NCBI GenBank assembly: GCA_037444625.1
Contig: JBBIMA010000008.1
Coordinates: forward strand, 25,104 to 89,103
Length of the DNA: 64,000 nt
Direction of reading: 5' to 3'
Source: DTHT01 sp037444625
Lineage (GTDB): Bacteria; Acidobacteriota; Terriglobia; Bryobacterales; Bryobacteraceae
In this document: positions 7,296-16,684 of the stretch, in pieces
Numbering within the stretch: position 1 is the first letter of the stretch
Layout: every line of letters begins with the position of its first letter
Position numbers and translations under genes: made by a program
Notes under the pieces: model-generated
The model's input: only the letters and a program-made list of their open reading frames with translations
Databases searched by the model: none
Told to the model about the DNA's origin: nothing

Positions 7296-10286
7296 TCAGA
7301 AGGTGCGCCCGATGGTGAAGCGGAACGTGCTCTTTTGCTCCCAGAAGGGGGTGGCCTGACCCAGCAGGATCACCGAGTTCAAGAAGGTCGCCTGGTTGGG
7401 GAAGAACGAGCGGTCCACCACCACCGGGGGCTGCAAGAAGCGCCGGACGATGGTCGGATTGTAGGCCCAGTAAATGCGGAACGGGGCGTTGACCACCGGC
7501 AGCAGGACCTGAAGCTCCAGGCCGGTGGAGGTCCGGATGCGCTGAGTTCCCTGGGCGATGCGCACGCGCCCGTCGAAGCCGGCTTGGGGGAACATGCTGT
7601 TGAGCTCGGCCAGCCGGTCCGGGTTGAGCGTGAGCTGACCGGGCCGCAAGATCTTGTTGAGCCCGGCGTCGAAGAAGGCCGCCAGGTTCACCGGTCCGAC
7701 AATCGGGATGCGGTACTCGAAGTTGCCGATGGCCTGGGCGTCGCCGCCCGGAAAGATCATCTGGTAAACGGGGATGCGCTGAGTGACCGGCGCGTACTGC
7801 TCGACGCCGTCCACGATCACCTTCTGCTGGCGGGCCGAGCCGTCGTCGTTCAGCACGTTGATGGTGGCCTCGCTGGGGATGAAGGCGATGGGGCTGATGC
7901 CCCAGATGTCGAAGCCGCGGATGTCCTGCTCGCCCCCGATGTACCAGCGGTTGAAGGGCGGGGCCACCCGTCCGCCGTAACCGCTCACGAAGGCGCCCAG
8001 CAGGTGCAGGCCGATGACGTGGCCCTTCTTGAGCGCCGGGCGGAACCACTTGAAGTCCACCGAGGGCTGGATCATGTTGACGTTGCCGCCCAAAAACGAC
8101 CCGGCGAAGCCCATCGAGAGCGAGAGGCTCTTGCCGCGGGTGGGCGTGATCGGGTGGTCCACCGTGTTGTAGATGTAGGAGGGGATGATCTGGCTGGTGC
8201 GGATGCCGGTGAGGGTGTTGGGCCCGCCCAAACCCTGGAAGTTGATGTAATCGAAGTACGTCTTGGCGGCCGTGCTGAGGACGGTGTATTTCGAGGTGCT
8301 GTAGCCGTAAGTCAGGCTGACCCGGGCGAAGGTGCGGCGCAGCGGGTAGCTGGTGAAGACCGTGAAGCCGTGGCCGTTGGAGACGTAATTGAGCAGGTTC
8401 TCTTTGCCCAGCGCCTCGAAGAAGGGCAGCAGATTGCGCCCGGTGAACAGCGAGACCTCGCGGCCCTGGTCGAAGTTGAAGCGCTGGGTGAAGACCGTGA
8501 AGCCGAGCTGGATGGGCCGGTCCAGGAAATACGGTTCGGTGAAGCCGAAGGTCACGGCGCGCAGGCGATCGCCTAACTGGGTGTCAATGGAGAGCGTCTC
8601 GCCCAGTCCCAGGAAATTATTGGTCGAGTAATTGAAGCCCACGAAGCTGCCGGCGATGCCCGAGACTCCGCCGGTCAGCCCCACCGAGTTCTTGCCCCGC
8701 TCCTTGACCTTGAGCGTGATGTCCACCGTACTGCTGCGCGTATCGCGCTTGATCTCGGCCGCTTCGTTCTCCTTGAGCTGCTCGAAGTAGCCGAGCTGGT
8801 TGAGGCGCAGGATGCTCACCTCCCAGAGCCGGGTGTTGAAGATGTCGCCCTCGTCAATCAGCAGCTCGCGCCGGATCACTTTGTCGCGCGTGGTGGTGTT
8901 GCCCTGGAAGTCAATGCGGCGGACGAAGAACTGCTTGCCCTCGTCGGCGTTGATGATGACGTTGAGCTTGCCCTCATTGGGCAGGGGCTCGAAATCCGGC
9001 TCGGGTACGAAGTCAATGTAGCCGAATTCGCCGTAGAGCTTGCGCATGTTCTCCAGGCCCTTGCGGAACTTGGCGGTGGAGAACACGTCGCCCGGTCCCA
9101 TCTGGAACAGCTCGCGAGTCAGCCGCTCGCTGCCGGCCCGAAACAACTTGACGCCTACCAGGTTGAACTTGGCGATGCGGTACTGGCGTCCCTCCTCGAC
9201 CGGGATCACGATGTCGGCCCGCTTGCCCGGCCGGTTCATATAGAACAGGGGCACGCGGAACTTGCCGCCCCCCACGTCGCGCATGGAGACCGTGTGGTCC
9301 AGGGCCCGGGCCAGGAAGTAGCCGCGCTGCTGGTACCAGTCGCGGATCCGCTCCTTGTCCTCCTCCAGCTTGGTCAGATCGTAGCTCTTCGAGAAGAGGT
9401 TTTCCAGCAGGATCGAATACGGAATGCCGATCGGGCGCAGGTTCTTCATGGCGCGGCGCACCGCCCGATCGCTGAAGATCTGGTTGCCCGTGATGTCAAT
9501 CGTGCCCACCTTGACCTTGGGGCCTTCCTGCACCCGGAAGACGATCTCCAGCGAGGAGGGCGGAATGCGCCGCAGCTCGGGCTGGACGGTGGCGAACTGC
9601 CGCCCGCGCTCGGCCAGAAAATCCCGCAGTACGGTGACCGCCCGCTGCACCTTGTTGGGATCGTACTGCGACTCGACGCTCAGCCCGACCCGCCGTTCCT
9701 TGAAGCGGTCCAGAATCTCCGAGACGGTCACCGACTTGACGCCCTCGTACTTGATGGTGCGGATGACCTGGCGTTCGACCAGCACGAAGCGCGCGATCAG
9801 GCCGGCCGTGCCGGGCTCGACCTCCAAACGGATGTCGTCGAAACGTCCGGTGTTCCACAGCACCATGAAGTCCCGGCGCAGGGCGTCCTCGTCGTAGCGG
9901 TCGCCTTTGCGCGTGAAAATCATGGCCCGCAGCGTGTCCTGGGGCACACGGCGCGCGCCGCGGAACTCGATGGCCTCGATGACGTTCTCCACCGCCGGAG
10001 GCGCCGCAGCGGCGGGCGCAGGCGCGGGCGGTTGCGGTTTGGCGGGCGCGGGCTGCGGGGCGGCGGGCTTGGCCTGCTCGGGAGCGGCGGGAACCGGCTC
10101 GAACGGGGCGGGCTTCTGAGGGGCCTTTTCGGCCGGCTTGACCTCCTCCGGCGCCTGTGGGACCGGCTCAAAAGGACTGGGCTTCTTGGCTTGCGAAGCG
10201 GGCTGCGCGCCCGCCCCCGCAACCCAAAAACAGCCCGCCGCCACCCAGATCAGCCGGCGCAGGCGAGCACGCCTGTTCAGCCTCAT
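7296..10286 (-). CDS. bamA: Outer membrane protein assembly factor BamA
   Basis: A 996-residue Omp85 protein. The chosen ATG has an AAAGGAGAGG ribosome site upstream. A further in-frame stretch of 41 codons lacks coding character and was dropped. Order of parts: signal peptide (1-28); a Pro/Ala/Lys-rich linker (about 30-98) with a twice-repeated PFEPVPQAP-like unit; five POTRA-like domains (about 100-510, with recurring patterns such as IEFRGARRV, IDITGNQIF and IDFQGNTTT); and the surface-antigen beta barrel (about 560-996) with the RGF motif (IRGFDIWG) and a C-terminal phenylalanine. It catalyses insertion of beta-barrel proteins, presumably including the large TonB receptors in this window. 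skp follows downstream. Confidence 0.95.
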   Translation of the reverse strand: MRLNRRARLRRLIWVAAGCFWVAGAGAQPASQAKKPSPFEPVPQAPEEVKPAEKAPQKPAPFEPVPAAPEQAKPAAPQPAPAKPQPPAPAPAAAAPPAVENVIEAIEFRGARRVPQDTLRAMIFTRKGDRYDEDALRRDFMVLWNTGRFDDIRLEVEPGTAGLIARFVLVERQVIRTIKYEGVKSVTVSEILDRFKERRVGLSVESQYDPNKVQRAVTVLRDFLAERGRQFATVQPELRRIPPSSLEIVFRVQEGPKVKVGTIDITGNQIFSDRAVRRAMKNLRPIGIPYSILLENLFSKSYDLTKLEEDKERIRDWYQQRGYFLARALDHTVSMRDVGGGKFRVPLFYMNRPGKRADIVIPVEEGRQYRIAKFNLVGVKLFRAGSERLTRELFQMGPGDVFSTAKFRKGLENMRKLYGEFGYIDFVPEPDFEPLPNEGKLNVIINADEGKQFFVRRIDFQGNTTTRDKVIRRELLIDEGDIFNTRLWEVSILRLNQLGYFEQLKENEAAEIKRDTRSSTVDITLKVKERGKNSVGLTGGVSGIAGSFVGFNYSTNNFLGLGETLSIDTQLGDRLRAVTFGFTEPYFLDRPIQLGFTVFTQRFNFDQGREVSLFTGRNLLPFFEALGKENLLNYVSNGHGFTVFTSYPLRRTFARVSLTYGYSTSKYTVLSTAAKTYFDYINFQGLGGPNTLTGIRTSQIIPSYIYNTVDHPITPTRGKSLSLSMGFAGSFLGGNVNMIQPSVDFKWFRPALKKGHVIGLHLLGAFVSGYGGRVAPPFNRWYIGGEQDIRGFDIWGISPIAFIPSEATINVLNDDGSARQQKVIVDGVEQYAPVTQRIPVYQMIFPGGDAQAIGNFEYRIPIVGPVNLAAFFDAGLNKILRPGQLTLNPDRLAELNSMFPQAGFDGRVRIAQGTQRIRTSTGLELQVLLPVVNAPFRIYWAYNPTIVRRFLQPPVVVDRSFFPNQATFLNSVILLGQATPFWEQKSTFRFTIGRTF

Positions 10287-10496
10287 GGAACCCGAGTTCC
10301 TCTCCTTTGAGCAACACCACCGGCGCGCACCGAGTTTCGCTCGCCGGCCCCGGCCGGCGCCCGGGCGACCCCAGGCGGCGTTCCGCTCTGCGCCCCCCGT
10401 TTGACGCACCGTGGCTGCGTAAGGTTACCAGCGATGAAGCCTCGGGGAGCGCACGACCAAATTCCCATTCTAGCCGAACCCCTCCGCCGGCAGGGC

Positions 10497-11018
10497 TCAG
10501 CACTCCCGTCCGGACCCGCCCGCCGCCGGCCCGCCCGCTTCCCGGGCGGGAGGATGACAGCCCAGCACCAGGCCGAAAAGCAAATGGGCCACCAGCAACG
10601 AGCGGGGCGAACTGTATGCCCAGGCCACCGCCCCCAGCTTCCGGAATACCAGCGCGTTGGAGAAGTAGAAACCCAGCAGGCCGGCCAGGATGCCCAACAG
10701 CATCATGCGGCGCCGGCTGCGAATCCCGCTGGTGGCCAGGGCAAACAAGCCGCCGACCACCCCCGCCAGAAAGACCACCAGCGCCGCCCCCGTCAAAGAA
10801 CCTTGCGAAAAGCCGCGGCGCAGGATCGGATCCTGACCGAACGCGGCGCCCAACAGGCTGGGCACCGTCCAGACAGGTTGCCGCAGCAAGGCCGAGGCCA
10901 GCAGGAACCAGCCCAACATGGCCAACCCGCCCAGCACCCCGGTCTGGATGCCCGTCAGCCCGCGCCACCACCACCCGGCGCCCGGGACCGAACCGCTTCC
11001 GCTCATGGGAAGTTCCAT
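10497..11018 (-). CDS. Four-helix integral membrane protein, unknown function
   Basis: A 173-residue protein with four predicted membrane helices (about 23-45, 77-97, 104-122 and 133-152) and a short Pro/Gly-rich tail ending in REC. No recognisable catalytic motif was seen. It lies downstream of the CaCA exchanger on the same strand (45-base gap) and may share its transcript with nadB. Two in-frame ATGs (11018, 11006) are possible and neither has a clear ribosome site. Confidence 0.6.
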   Translation of the reverse strand: MELPMSGSGSVPGAGWWWRGLTGIQTGVLGGLAMLGWFLLASALLRQPVWTVPSLLGAAFGQDPILRRGFSQGSLTGAALVVFLAGVVGGLFALATSGIRSRRRMMLLGILAGLLGFYFSNALVFRKLGAVAWAYSSPRSLLVAHLLFGLVLGCHPPAREAGGPAAGGSGREC

Positions 11019-11063
11019 GGTAGCAGCCCGGCACGCTCCGGCAGGACCGCCGGCATACGGCCC

Positions 11064-12350
11064 TCAGCGCACCGCCGGAGCGCCCGGCCGCTTGCGCACG
11101 TGCGTCTTCCACATCAAGACAAACAACCGCAGCGCATGCGGCTGCCGCTTGCCCATCAGCATTCGCACGCAGGCCAATACGCACCAGCCCAGATAGGCCA
11201 CCGTCACCCACCAGTGCACGTGCGTGGCGATGTAGCCCAGCAGCCCCGGCCCCGACGGCAGCGGCGAAAAAACGAACTGCGTGAACCACAACCCGAACAG
11301 AACCGCGGCCTCCCACCAGGCCAGCTCCATGTTGATCAGGAAGAACATCCCGATCAGCGACTGGGCCAGCGTCATCAGCAGCTCCAGGCTTTGCCTCTCA
11401 TCGAAGGGGATGGCCGACGGCGTTCCCCGGCTCACCGAGTACACGATAGGCAGCATGGCCGCCAGCAGCGTCCACTGGTTGATGTTGCTGGAGACCATGT
11501 TCATCAGGCCCATCGAGGCTCGCTCCACCGTCCGCGCCCAATAAAAGGCCGAGACCTTCTCGGGAAACTCCGAAATGAACGGTGCCACCCACTGCACGAA
11601 GACGAAGTAGGGCACGCCCACGATGGTCGAGATGGCCAGCAGGCTGGCCAGGAACGGTTCGGCGCTCGCGTAGATCAGCAAGCCCCCCAAAACAAAGAAG
11701 CCCACGATCAAGGCGTTGCGCACCGGCCGCCGGGCTTGGACGATCGAGCGCGGGATACGTTCCAGCTCCTCGACCTTCTCGGAGGCCTGCGGGGGCATCT
11801 GCCGCAGCACCCACAGGTAGGCGACGTAAATCAGGATCAGCACGGCGGCGTCCAGCAGGTTCAGCGAGCCCTTGGCCCAGACCCAGAACATGTAAAGCAA
11901 CGGGACCAGCAGCCCGACGACCTCCACGCAGTGCTCGTCCTCCAGCCGGATCCGCCCGAGCGGCCGCCGGTGCTCACGGCGATGAAACACGGCCGCGATG
12001 AAGTAGATGCCGGGCCAGGCCAATCCGGTCAGCAGGCGCAGAGCGCCGGTCAGATTGGCCATCAGCAGATCCACGTGCTGCTTCCAGGCCAGCACGAACT
12101 CGACGGCGAACTCCGGCAGAGTTTGCAGCCAGGCCAGGATGGCCAGGGCAAAACCCTGGGCCACGAAGAACTGGGCCGATTCCGCCGCCCAGGCGATCAG
12201 CATGGCGGCGATGAGGATGGCGGGCGTGGCCCACAGGGCGGTGCTCGGGCTGGCTTGCTGGATGGGGATGGCGGCCAGCGCCGCCAGGAAAAACACGGGA
12301 AGGATGGGGGCCGCGGGCCGCGGCCGCCCGCTACTGGAACCAGACCTCAT
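11064..12350 (-). CDS. Sodium/calcium exchanger (CaCA) superfamily membrane protein
   Basis: About 428 residues with roughly eleven membrane segments. The two inverted alpha-repeat motifs of cation/Ca2+ exchangers are recognisable in modified form: LPEFAVEFV at 79-87 and APFISEFPEK at 256-265, each with the conserved acidic residue flanked by P/S. A hydrophilic loop (about 183-210) separates the halves. The start at 12350 was chosen because the upstream 33 codons overlap nadB in another frame. This start still overlaps nadB by 20 bases, consistent with coupling. Ion specificity is unknown. Confidence 0.75.
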   Translation of the reverse strand: MRSGSSSGRPRPAAPILPVFFLAALAAIPIQQASPSTALWATPAILIAAMLIAWAAESAQFFVAQGFALAILAWLQTLPEFAVEFVLAWKQHVDLLMANLTGALRLLTGLAWPGIYFIAAVFHRREHRRPLGRIRLEDEHCVEVVGLLVPLLYMFWVWAKGSLNLLDAAVLILIYVAYLWVLRQMPPQASEKVEELERIPRSIVQARRPVRNALIVGFFVLGGLLIYASAEPFLASLLAISTIVGVPYFVFVQWVAPFISEFPEKVSAFYWARTVERASMGLMNMVSSNINQWTLLAAMLPIVYSVSRGTPSAIPFDERQSLELLMTLAQSLIGMFFLINMELAWWEAAVLFGLWFTQFVFSPLPSGPGLLGYIATHVHWWVTVAYLGWCVLACVRMLMGKRQPHALRLFVLMWKTHVRKRPGAPAVR

Positions 12351-13857
12351 GACCCTGGACGATCCGGGAATGCTTGCGGAACTCCGGCTGCTTCTGCGGG
12401 CAGTCGGTACGGTAGTGCGCGCCGCGGCTCTCCCGCCGGGCCAGCGCACACCGGGCGATCAGCCCGATGACGGCGTGCATGTTGCGAATCTCGAACAGCT
12501 CCCGGTTGGGCTCCGCACAGCTTCGCTGAGGCATCCTTTCCAGGATCTCACAGGCGCGGGCCAGTTGTTCGCCCGAGCGGATGATACCGCAATGCTCCCA
12601 AGCCAGCCGCCGCAGCTCCTCGGCGGAGACCTCGGGAAATTGCGCCTCCGGCGGCCGCGCCGAGTGCAGGTAAGCGGCCGAGGCGCACTCCCGCATCGCC
12701 GCCCCGGCGCGCGCGCCGAACACCACGCCTTCCAGCAGCGAGTTGGATGCCAGCCGATTGGCCCCGTGCACCCCCGTGCAGGCCACCTCGCCGGCCGCGA
12801 AAAGCCGGGGCAGCGAAGTGCGTCCGTCCAAGTCCGTCCAGACGCCCCCCATGGCGTAGTGGGCGGCGGGATAGACCGGCGCGGGCTCCCGGCTGAGATC
12901 CAGACCGTAGCGCAGGCAGGTCTCGAAGATCCGGGGGAAGCGCCGCCGGAGGAACTCCCCGCCCAGATGGCGCAGGTCCAGAAAGACGTGGGGCGCTGCG
13001 GTGCGGCCGGCCTCGCTCAGGATGGCGCGGGAAACCACGTCGCGCGGCGCCAGTTCCCCCAGCGGGTGATAGCGCTGCATGAAGCGCTCCCCGGCCGCGT
13101 TGATCAGCCAGGCCCCTTCCCCGCGCAGGGCCTCGGAAAGCAGGAAGGGCGGCGCGCCCGCCAGCCGCAATACGGTGGGATGGAACTGCACGAACTCCAG
13201 ATCAGCCAGCAAGGCCCCGGCCCGCCAGGCGACCGCCACCCCGTCGCCGGTGGCCACCTCGGGATTGGTGGTATCGCGAAAGACCCGCCCCAAGCCGCCG
13301 GTGGCCAGCAGAACGGCGCGGGCGTAGATCGGGATCGAGCGCCGGCTGGCGGCGTCGCAGGCCACCACCCCCGCCGCCTCCCCGCCGGCCAGCAGCAAGT
13401 CCGTGACGGCAGAGAAACTTTGGAAGCGCACGTTGGGCAGGGAGGCCGCCTTGCGGTACAAGGTGCGGGCAATCTCGCGCCCCGTGGAGTCGCCCTGGGC
13501 ATGCAACACGCGCCGCCGGCTGTGCGCGCCCTCCCGCCCCAGGGCCAAAGCCGAGTCCTCCCGGTCGAATTGAGCGCCCCATTGGATGAGCTGGCGGATG
13601 GCGGCCGGGGCCTCCCGCACCAGCACCCGCACGGCTTCCGGATCGCACAGCTCGTCGCCCGCCGCCAGGGTGTCCTGCTCATGCAGTTCGGTCGAGTCGT
13701 CGGGACCCACGGCCGCCGCGATGCCGCCCTGGGCGTATTCCGAGGAAGACTCGCGCAGCGTATCCTTCGCCACGATCAGCACTTCCCCGGCGGCGGCCAG
13801 CTCGATCGCGGCGCGCAGCCCCGCCACGCCGGCCCCTACCACCACGAAATCAGGCAT
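12331..13857 (-). CDS. nadB: L-aspartate oxidase
   Basis: A 508-residue FAD enzyme that oxidises L-aspartate to iminoaspartate, the first step of de novo NAD synthesis. It has the N-terminal FAD motif GAGVAG (8-13), SSSEYAQGGIAAA with the NadB-typical pattern near residue 38, HYAMGGV in the capping-domain active site, and the R-rich HR(T)DCP-like segment near the C-terminus (ESRGAHYRTDCP), which together distinguish NadB from SdhA/FrdA. nadA and nadC are not in the window. The downstream exchanger gene overlaps its 3' end. Confidence 0.95.
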   Translation of the reverse strand: MPDFVVVGAGVAGLRAAIELAAAGEVLIVAKDTLRESSSEYAQGGIAAAVGPDDSTELHEQDTLAAGDELCDPEAVRVLVREAPAAIRQLIQWGAQFDREDSALALGREGAHSRRRVLHAQGDSTGREIARTLYRKAASLPNVRFQSFSAVTDLLLAGGEAAGVVACDAASRRSIPIYARAVLLATGGLGRVFRDTTNPEVATGDGVAVAWRAGALLADLEFVQFHPTVLRLAGAPPFLLSEALRGEGAWLINAAGERFMQRYHPLGELAPRDVVSRAILSEAGRTAAPHVFLDLRHLGGEFLRRRFPRIFETCLRYGLDLSREPAPVYPAAHYAMGGVWTDLDGRTSLPRLFAAGEVACTGVHGANRLASNSLLEGVVFGARAGAAMRECASAAYLHSARPPEAQFPEVSAEELRRLAWEHCGIIRSGEQLARACEILERMPQRSCAEPNRELFEIRNMHAVIGLIARCALARRESRGAHYRTDCPQKQPEFRKHSRIVQGHEVWFQ

Positions 13858-13949
13858 GAATGAAGCGATTGTAGCACCCCGTTGCGCTCTCGGTTCCGTG
13901 CGGCGTCCCCCGTGTTACCCTTTGCCTTCCCCTCCGTCTTACAGCATAG

Positions 13950-14567
13950 GTGACGCCTCAGCCCGAGCCCGCACCGGCGGCGGAAGCGGCGGCCGGCGTC
14001 AGCCTCGAAGAAGCCGCCCTGATTCGGGCCGCTCGCAACGGCGATCAGGACGCCTTCGAGCGGCTGGTTCGCCTCTACGACCGCAGTGTGCTGGGGCTGG
14101 CGCTGAACCTGCTGCGCTCCCCCGAGGACGCACAGGAGGTCTACCAGGAGACCTTCCTGCGGGTGTACAAGAACCTGCACCTGTTTCGGGAGGAGTCGAA
14201 TTTTCATACCTGGCTGTATCGCATCGTGAGCAACGTCTCGGTGGATTACTTGCGCAAACGCAAGCTGCGGCGGGAGGCGGCGGCCGAAACAGCCGAGGGC
14301 GAGCGCGACCGCCTGGAGGGCGTGCCCGAACCGCGCGCCTTGGGCGATCCCCAACGCGCCCTGCTCAATCGCGAGCTGGCGGCGCGACTGGAGGGGGCGC
14401 TGGACAGCCTGACGCCCCGGGAGCGCCTCGTCTTCGAGCTGCGCCATTACCAAGGGTTGCGCTTGAGGGCCATCGGGGAGATGCTGGGGGCCAGCGAGGA
14501 GGCCGCCAAGACTTGCCTGTTCCGCGCCACGCGGAAGATGCGCGCGGCATTGAGGGACTTCATATGA
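13950..14567 (+). CDS. ECF-type RNA polymerase sigma factor
   Basis: A 205-residue sigma-70 family ECF protein with a GTG start. Sigma region 2 (about 37-100) shows FERLVRLYDR, EDAQEVYQETFLRVY and FHTWLYRI. Region 4 (about 140-195) shows LTPRERLVFELRHYQGL and the helix-turn-helix. An Ala/Pro-rich N-terminal tail precedes region 2. The stop overlaps the next gene's ATG (ATGA), which encodes a zinc-finger anti-sigma factor, so the pair is translationally coupled. No clear autoregulatory promoter could be assigned in the 90 bases upstream. Confidence 0.93.
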   Translation: MTPQPEPAPAAEAAAGVSLEEAALIRAARNGDQDAFERLVRLYDRSVLGLALNLLRSPEDAQEVYQETFLRVYKNLHLFREESNFHTWLYRIVSNVSVDYLRKRKLRREAAAETAEGERDRLEGVPEPRALGDPQRALLNRELAARLEGALDSLTPRERLVFELRHYQGLRLRAIGEMLGASEEAAKTCLFRATRKMRAALRDFI

Positions 14568-15481
14568 ACTGCGAAACCGTCCAGAGGGATTTGCCTCTGT
14601 TTCTCTACGGCGAGTTGTCGCTGGAGGAAGAGCAGGCCCTTCAGGACCACGTGGAGGCCTGCGCGGCTTGCCGGCGGGCGCTCGAGGGCGAGCGCTTGTT
14701 GCATGCGGCGCTGGAGGCCCGAGCGCTGGAACCCTCGCCCGAACTCCTGGCCGCCTGCCGCCGCCGGCTGAGCCTGAGCTTGCAGGCGGCCGAACGGCCG
14801 GCGGGGCGGATGGCGCGGACGGCGGCCTGGCTGGGAATCCGGGCAGGCTGGCGGGCGCTGCTGGCCCGCACGGCCGCCGCGGCGGCGCTGGTGGCGCTGG
14901 GTTTCTTCGGCGCGCGCTGGAGCCGAGGGCCGTCCGGGCTGCCCGCTGCGGAAGGGCCGGCCGAAAGCCAGGCCGCGCGCATTCGCTTCTTGGAGCCGGA
15001 CCCCGCCGGACGGGTGCGCATCGCCCTGGAGGAGGTGCGCCGGCAGGTGATCACCGGGCGCCCCGAGGAGGATCGCATCCAGCGGTTGCTGCTGGCGGCC
15101 TCGCGCGAGGCGGCCGACCCGGGCCTGCGGGTCGAGTCGCTCGAGTTGTTGCGCGGCGGGGCGGGGCAACCCGCCGTGCGGCGCGCCCTGCTGGAGGCGC
15201 TCGAGCACGACCCCAATCCCGGCGTGCGCCTGAAGGCGCTGGAAGCCTTGCGGCCCTTCGCGGCCCAGGCGGAAGTTCGCCAGGCGCTGGCCCGCGTTTT
15301 GCTGGCGGACGCCAATCCCGGCTTGCGCGTGCAGGCCATTGACCTGCTCACCCAGCAGGGAGGGCGCGAAGCCTTCATCGGCGTGTTGCAGGAGTTGCTC
15401 AACCGCGAGGAGAACAGCTACGTGCGCCTGCGTTGCCGGCGGGCGCTGGAAGAGTTGAACGCCTCGGTGGGGACGTTCTGA
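14564..15481 (+). CDS. zf-HC2 anti-sigma factor with C-terminal HEAT-like repeats
   Basis: A 305-residue membrane protein. The N-terminal zinc-binding anti-sigma domain has the H-x3-C-x2-C pattern (DHVEACAACRR, about 28-38). A single membrane helix follows at about 97-115 (ALLARTAAAAALVALGFF). Residues about 165-300 form HEAT-like helical repeats with recurring DPG/NPGVR(L/V)xALExL units. Binding the coupled sigma factor through the zinc domain is the established role of the family. The HEAT-like outer domain is unusual and may sense a periplasmic partner. The start was placed at the ATGA overlap. The following gene's ATG overlaps this stop by one base. Confidence 0.88.
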   Translation: MNCETVQRDLPLFLYGELSLEEEQALQDHVEACAACRRALEGERLLHAALEARALEPSPELLAACRRRLSLSLQAAERPAGRMARTAAWLGIRAGWRALLARTAAAAALVALGFFGARWSRGPSGLPAAEGPAESQAARIRFLEPDPAGRVRIALEEVRRQVITGRPEEDRIQRLLLAASREAADPGLRVESLELLRGGAGQPAVRRALLEALEHDPNPGVRLKALEALRPFAAQAEVRQALARVLLADANPGLRVQAIDLLTQQGGREAFIGVLQELLNREENSYVRLRCRRALEELNASVGTF

Positions 15482-16659
15482 TGAGAAGCGGCATCTTCTG
15501 GCTACTGGCGGCGGGCGGCGCCCTCTGGGCGCAGCAGCAGACCGGTCTGGCCCGCGAGGGACGCTATTGGGTGGAAACCGTCAGCGGCCGGGCGGCTATC
15601 GAGAAGACCGGACGCTTGCGGGTCTCCACCCGGGGCGAGATCACGCTGCGCGGCGAGGAGCGGGCCGATCTGGCCTATTCCATCAAGAAGCGCGTGAAGG
15701 CGGAAAGCGAGGAGGCCGCGCGGCGACTGCTGCGGCAGTTCGTGCTGGAAAGGGCGCGGCGGGCCGGTTGGGTGGAGCTGCGGTTGCGGCCGCCCGTTCG
15801 AGCGGAAGCGGACGCCGTGCTGGGGCTGCGAGCGCCCAGCGGCTTGAGCGAGGTGATTCTGCTCACGCAAGGGGGCGGAATCGAAGCCGAGAACCTGGCC
15901 GGCCGGCTGCAAGCGGAAACCGGCGGCGGCCACGTCCGCCTGGAGGGCATCCAAGGGGGGCTGACCGTGCGCAGCGGGGGCGGCAACGTGCGGCTGGGCA
16001 AGATCGGCGGGCTGGTGCGCTGCCTTTCCGGCGGCGGCTCGATCACCGCCGAATGGCTGGGAGGGGAGGCGGAACTGACCACCGGCGGCGGGGAAATTGT
16101 GGTGCGCCAGGCGGCCGGACCGCTGCGCGTGGCCACCGCCGGCGGGAACATTCGCATCGAGCGCGCGCGCTCGGTCACGGCCGCCAGCGGCGGCGGGCTG
16201 ATTGACGTGCGCGAAGCCGAAGGGCCGGTGGCGGCGGAAACCGCCGCGGGGGCGATCAAGGTGCGCGCGGCGCAGGGACTGCGCCTGAACTCCGGCGCGG
16301 GCGGCATTCAACTGGAGGGCGTCAGGGGGGCGGTGCGCGCCGCCACCCGGGCGGGGAACATCGTGGCGGCTCTGGCCCCGTCGCCGCCCTTGGAGGATTC
16401 GCAATTGAGCACCGACTCAGGTGACATAACGGTTTTCCTTCCGTCCAATCTGGCGGTGACCGTGGAAGCGATTCATGCCGGCGGCCCGGGCCGCATCGTC
16501 TCGGATTTCCCCGAGATCGGGGGCCGGCAGGCGGGCGCCGGGACCCAGGCCCGCGGGACGCTGAACGGCGGCGGGCCCCTGCTGCGGCTGACCGCTTCCG
16601 GGGGAACGATTTATTTGCGGAGGATTCAACAATCGGGCGCCGGGCGCTCCCAGCGCTGA
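15481..16659 (+). CDS. DUF4097 family beta-repeat exported protein
   Basis: A 392-residue protein with a signal peptide (residues 1-18, ending GALWAQ). From about 130 onward it is a right-handed beta-helix-like run of short strands: LTVRSGGGNVRLGKIGG, ITAEWLGG, AELTTGGGEIVVRQ and so on, in the DUF4097/putative-adhesin pattern. Its ATG overlaps the stop of the anti-sigma gene (TGATG). Proteins of this family regularly accompany ECF/anti-sigma pairs in acidobacteria. A role as envelope sensor or structural partner of the anti-sigma is an inference. Confidence 0.85.
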   Translation: MRSGIFWLLAAGGALWAQQQTGLAREGRYWVETVSGRAAIEKTGRLRVSTRGEITLRGEERADLAYSIKKRVKAESEEAARRLLRQFVLERARRAGWVELRLRPPVRAEADAVLGLRAPSGLSEVILLTQGGGIEAENLAGRLQAETGGGHVRLEGIQGGLTVRSGGGNVRLGKIGGLVRCLSGGGSITAEWLGGEAELTTGGGEIVVRQAAGPLRVATAGGNIRIERARSVTAASGGGLIDVREAEGPVAAETAAGAIKVRAAQGLRLNSGAGGIQLEGVRGAVRAATRAGNIVAALAPSPPLEDSQLSTDSGDITVFLPSNLAVTVEAIHAGGPGRIVSDFPEIGGRQAGAGTQARGTLNGGGPLLRLTASGGTIYLRRIQQSGAGRSQR

Positions 16660-16684
16660 GGCCGGCGTCCGGGGAGGTTACGCG

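Noticed and set aside
13586..14563. Upstream in-frame extension of the anti-sigma gene covering the sigma factor region
   Set aside because: The extension is out of frame with the sigma factor and reads as noise. The anti-sigma domain begins exactly at the ATGA overlap at 14564.
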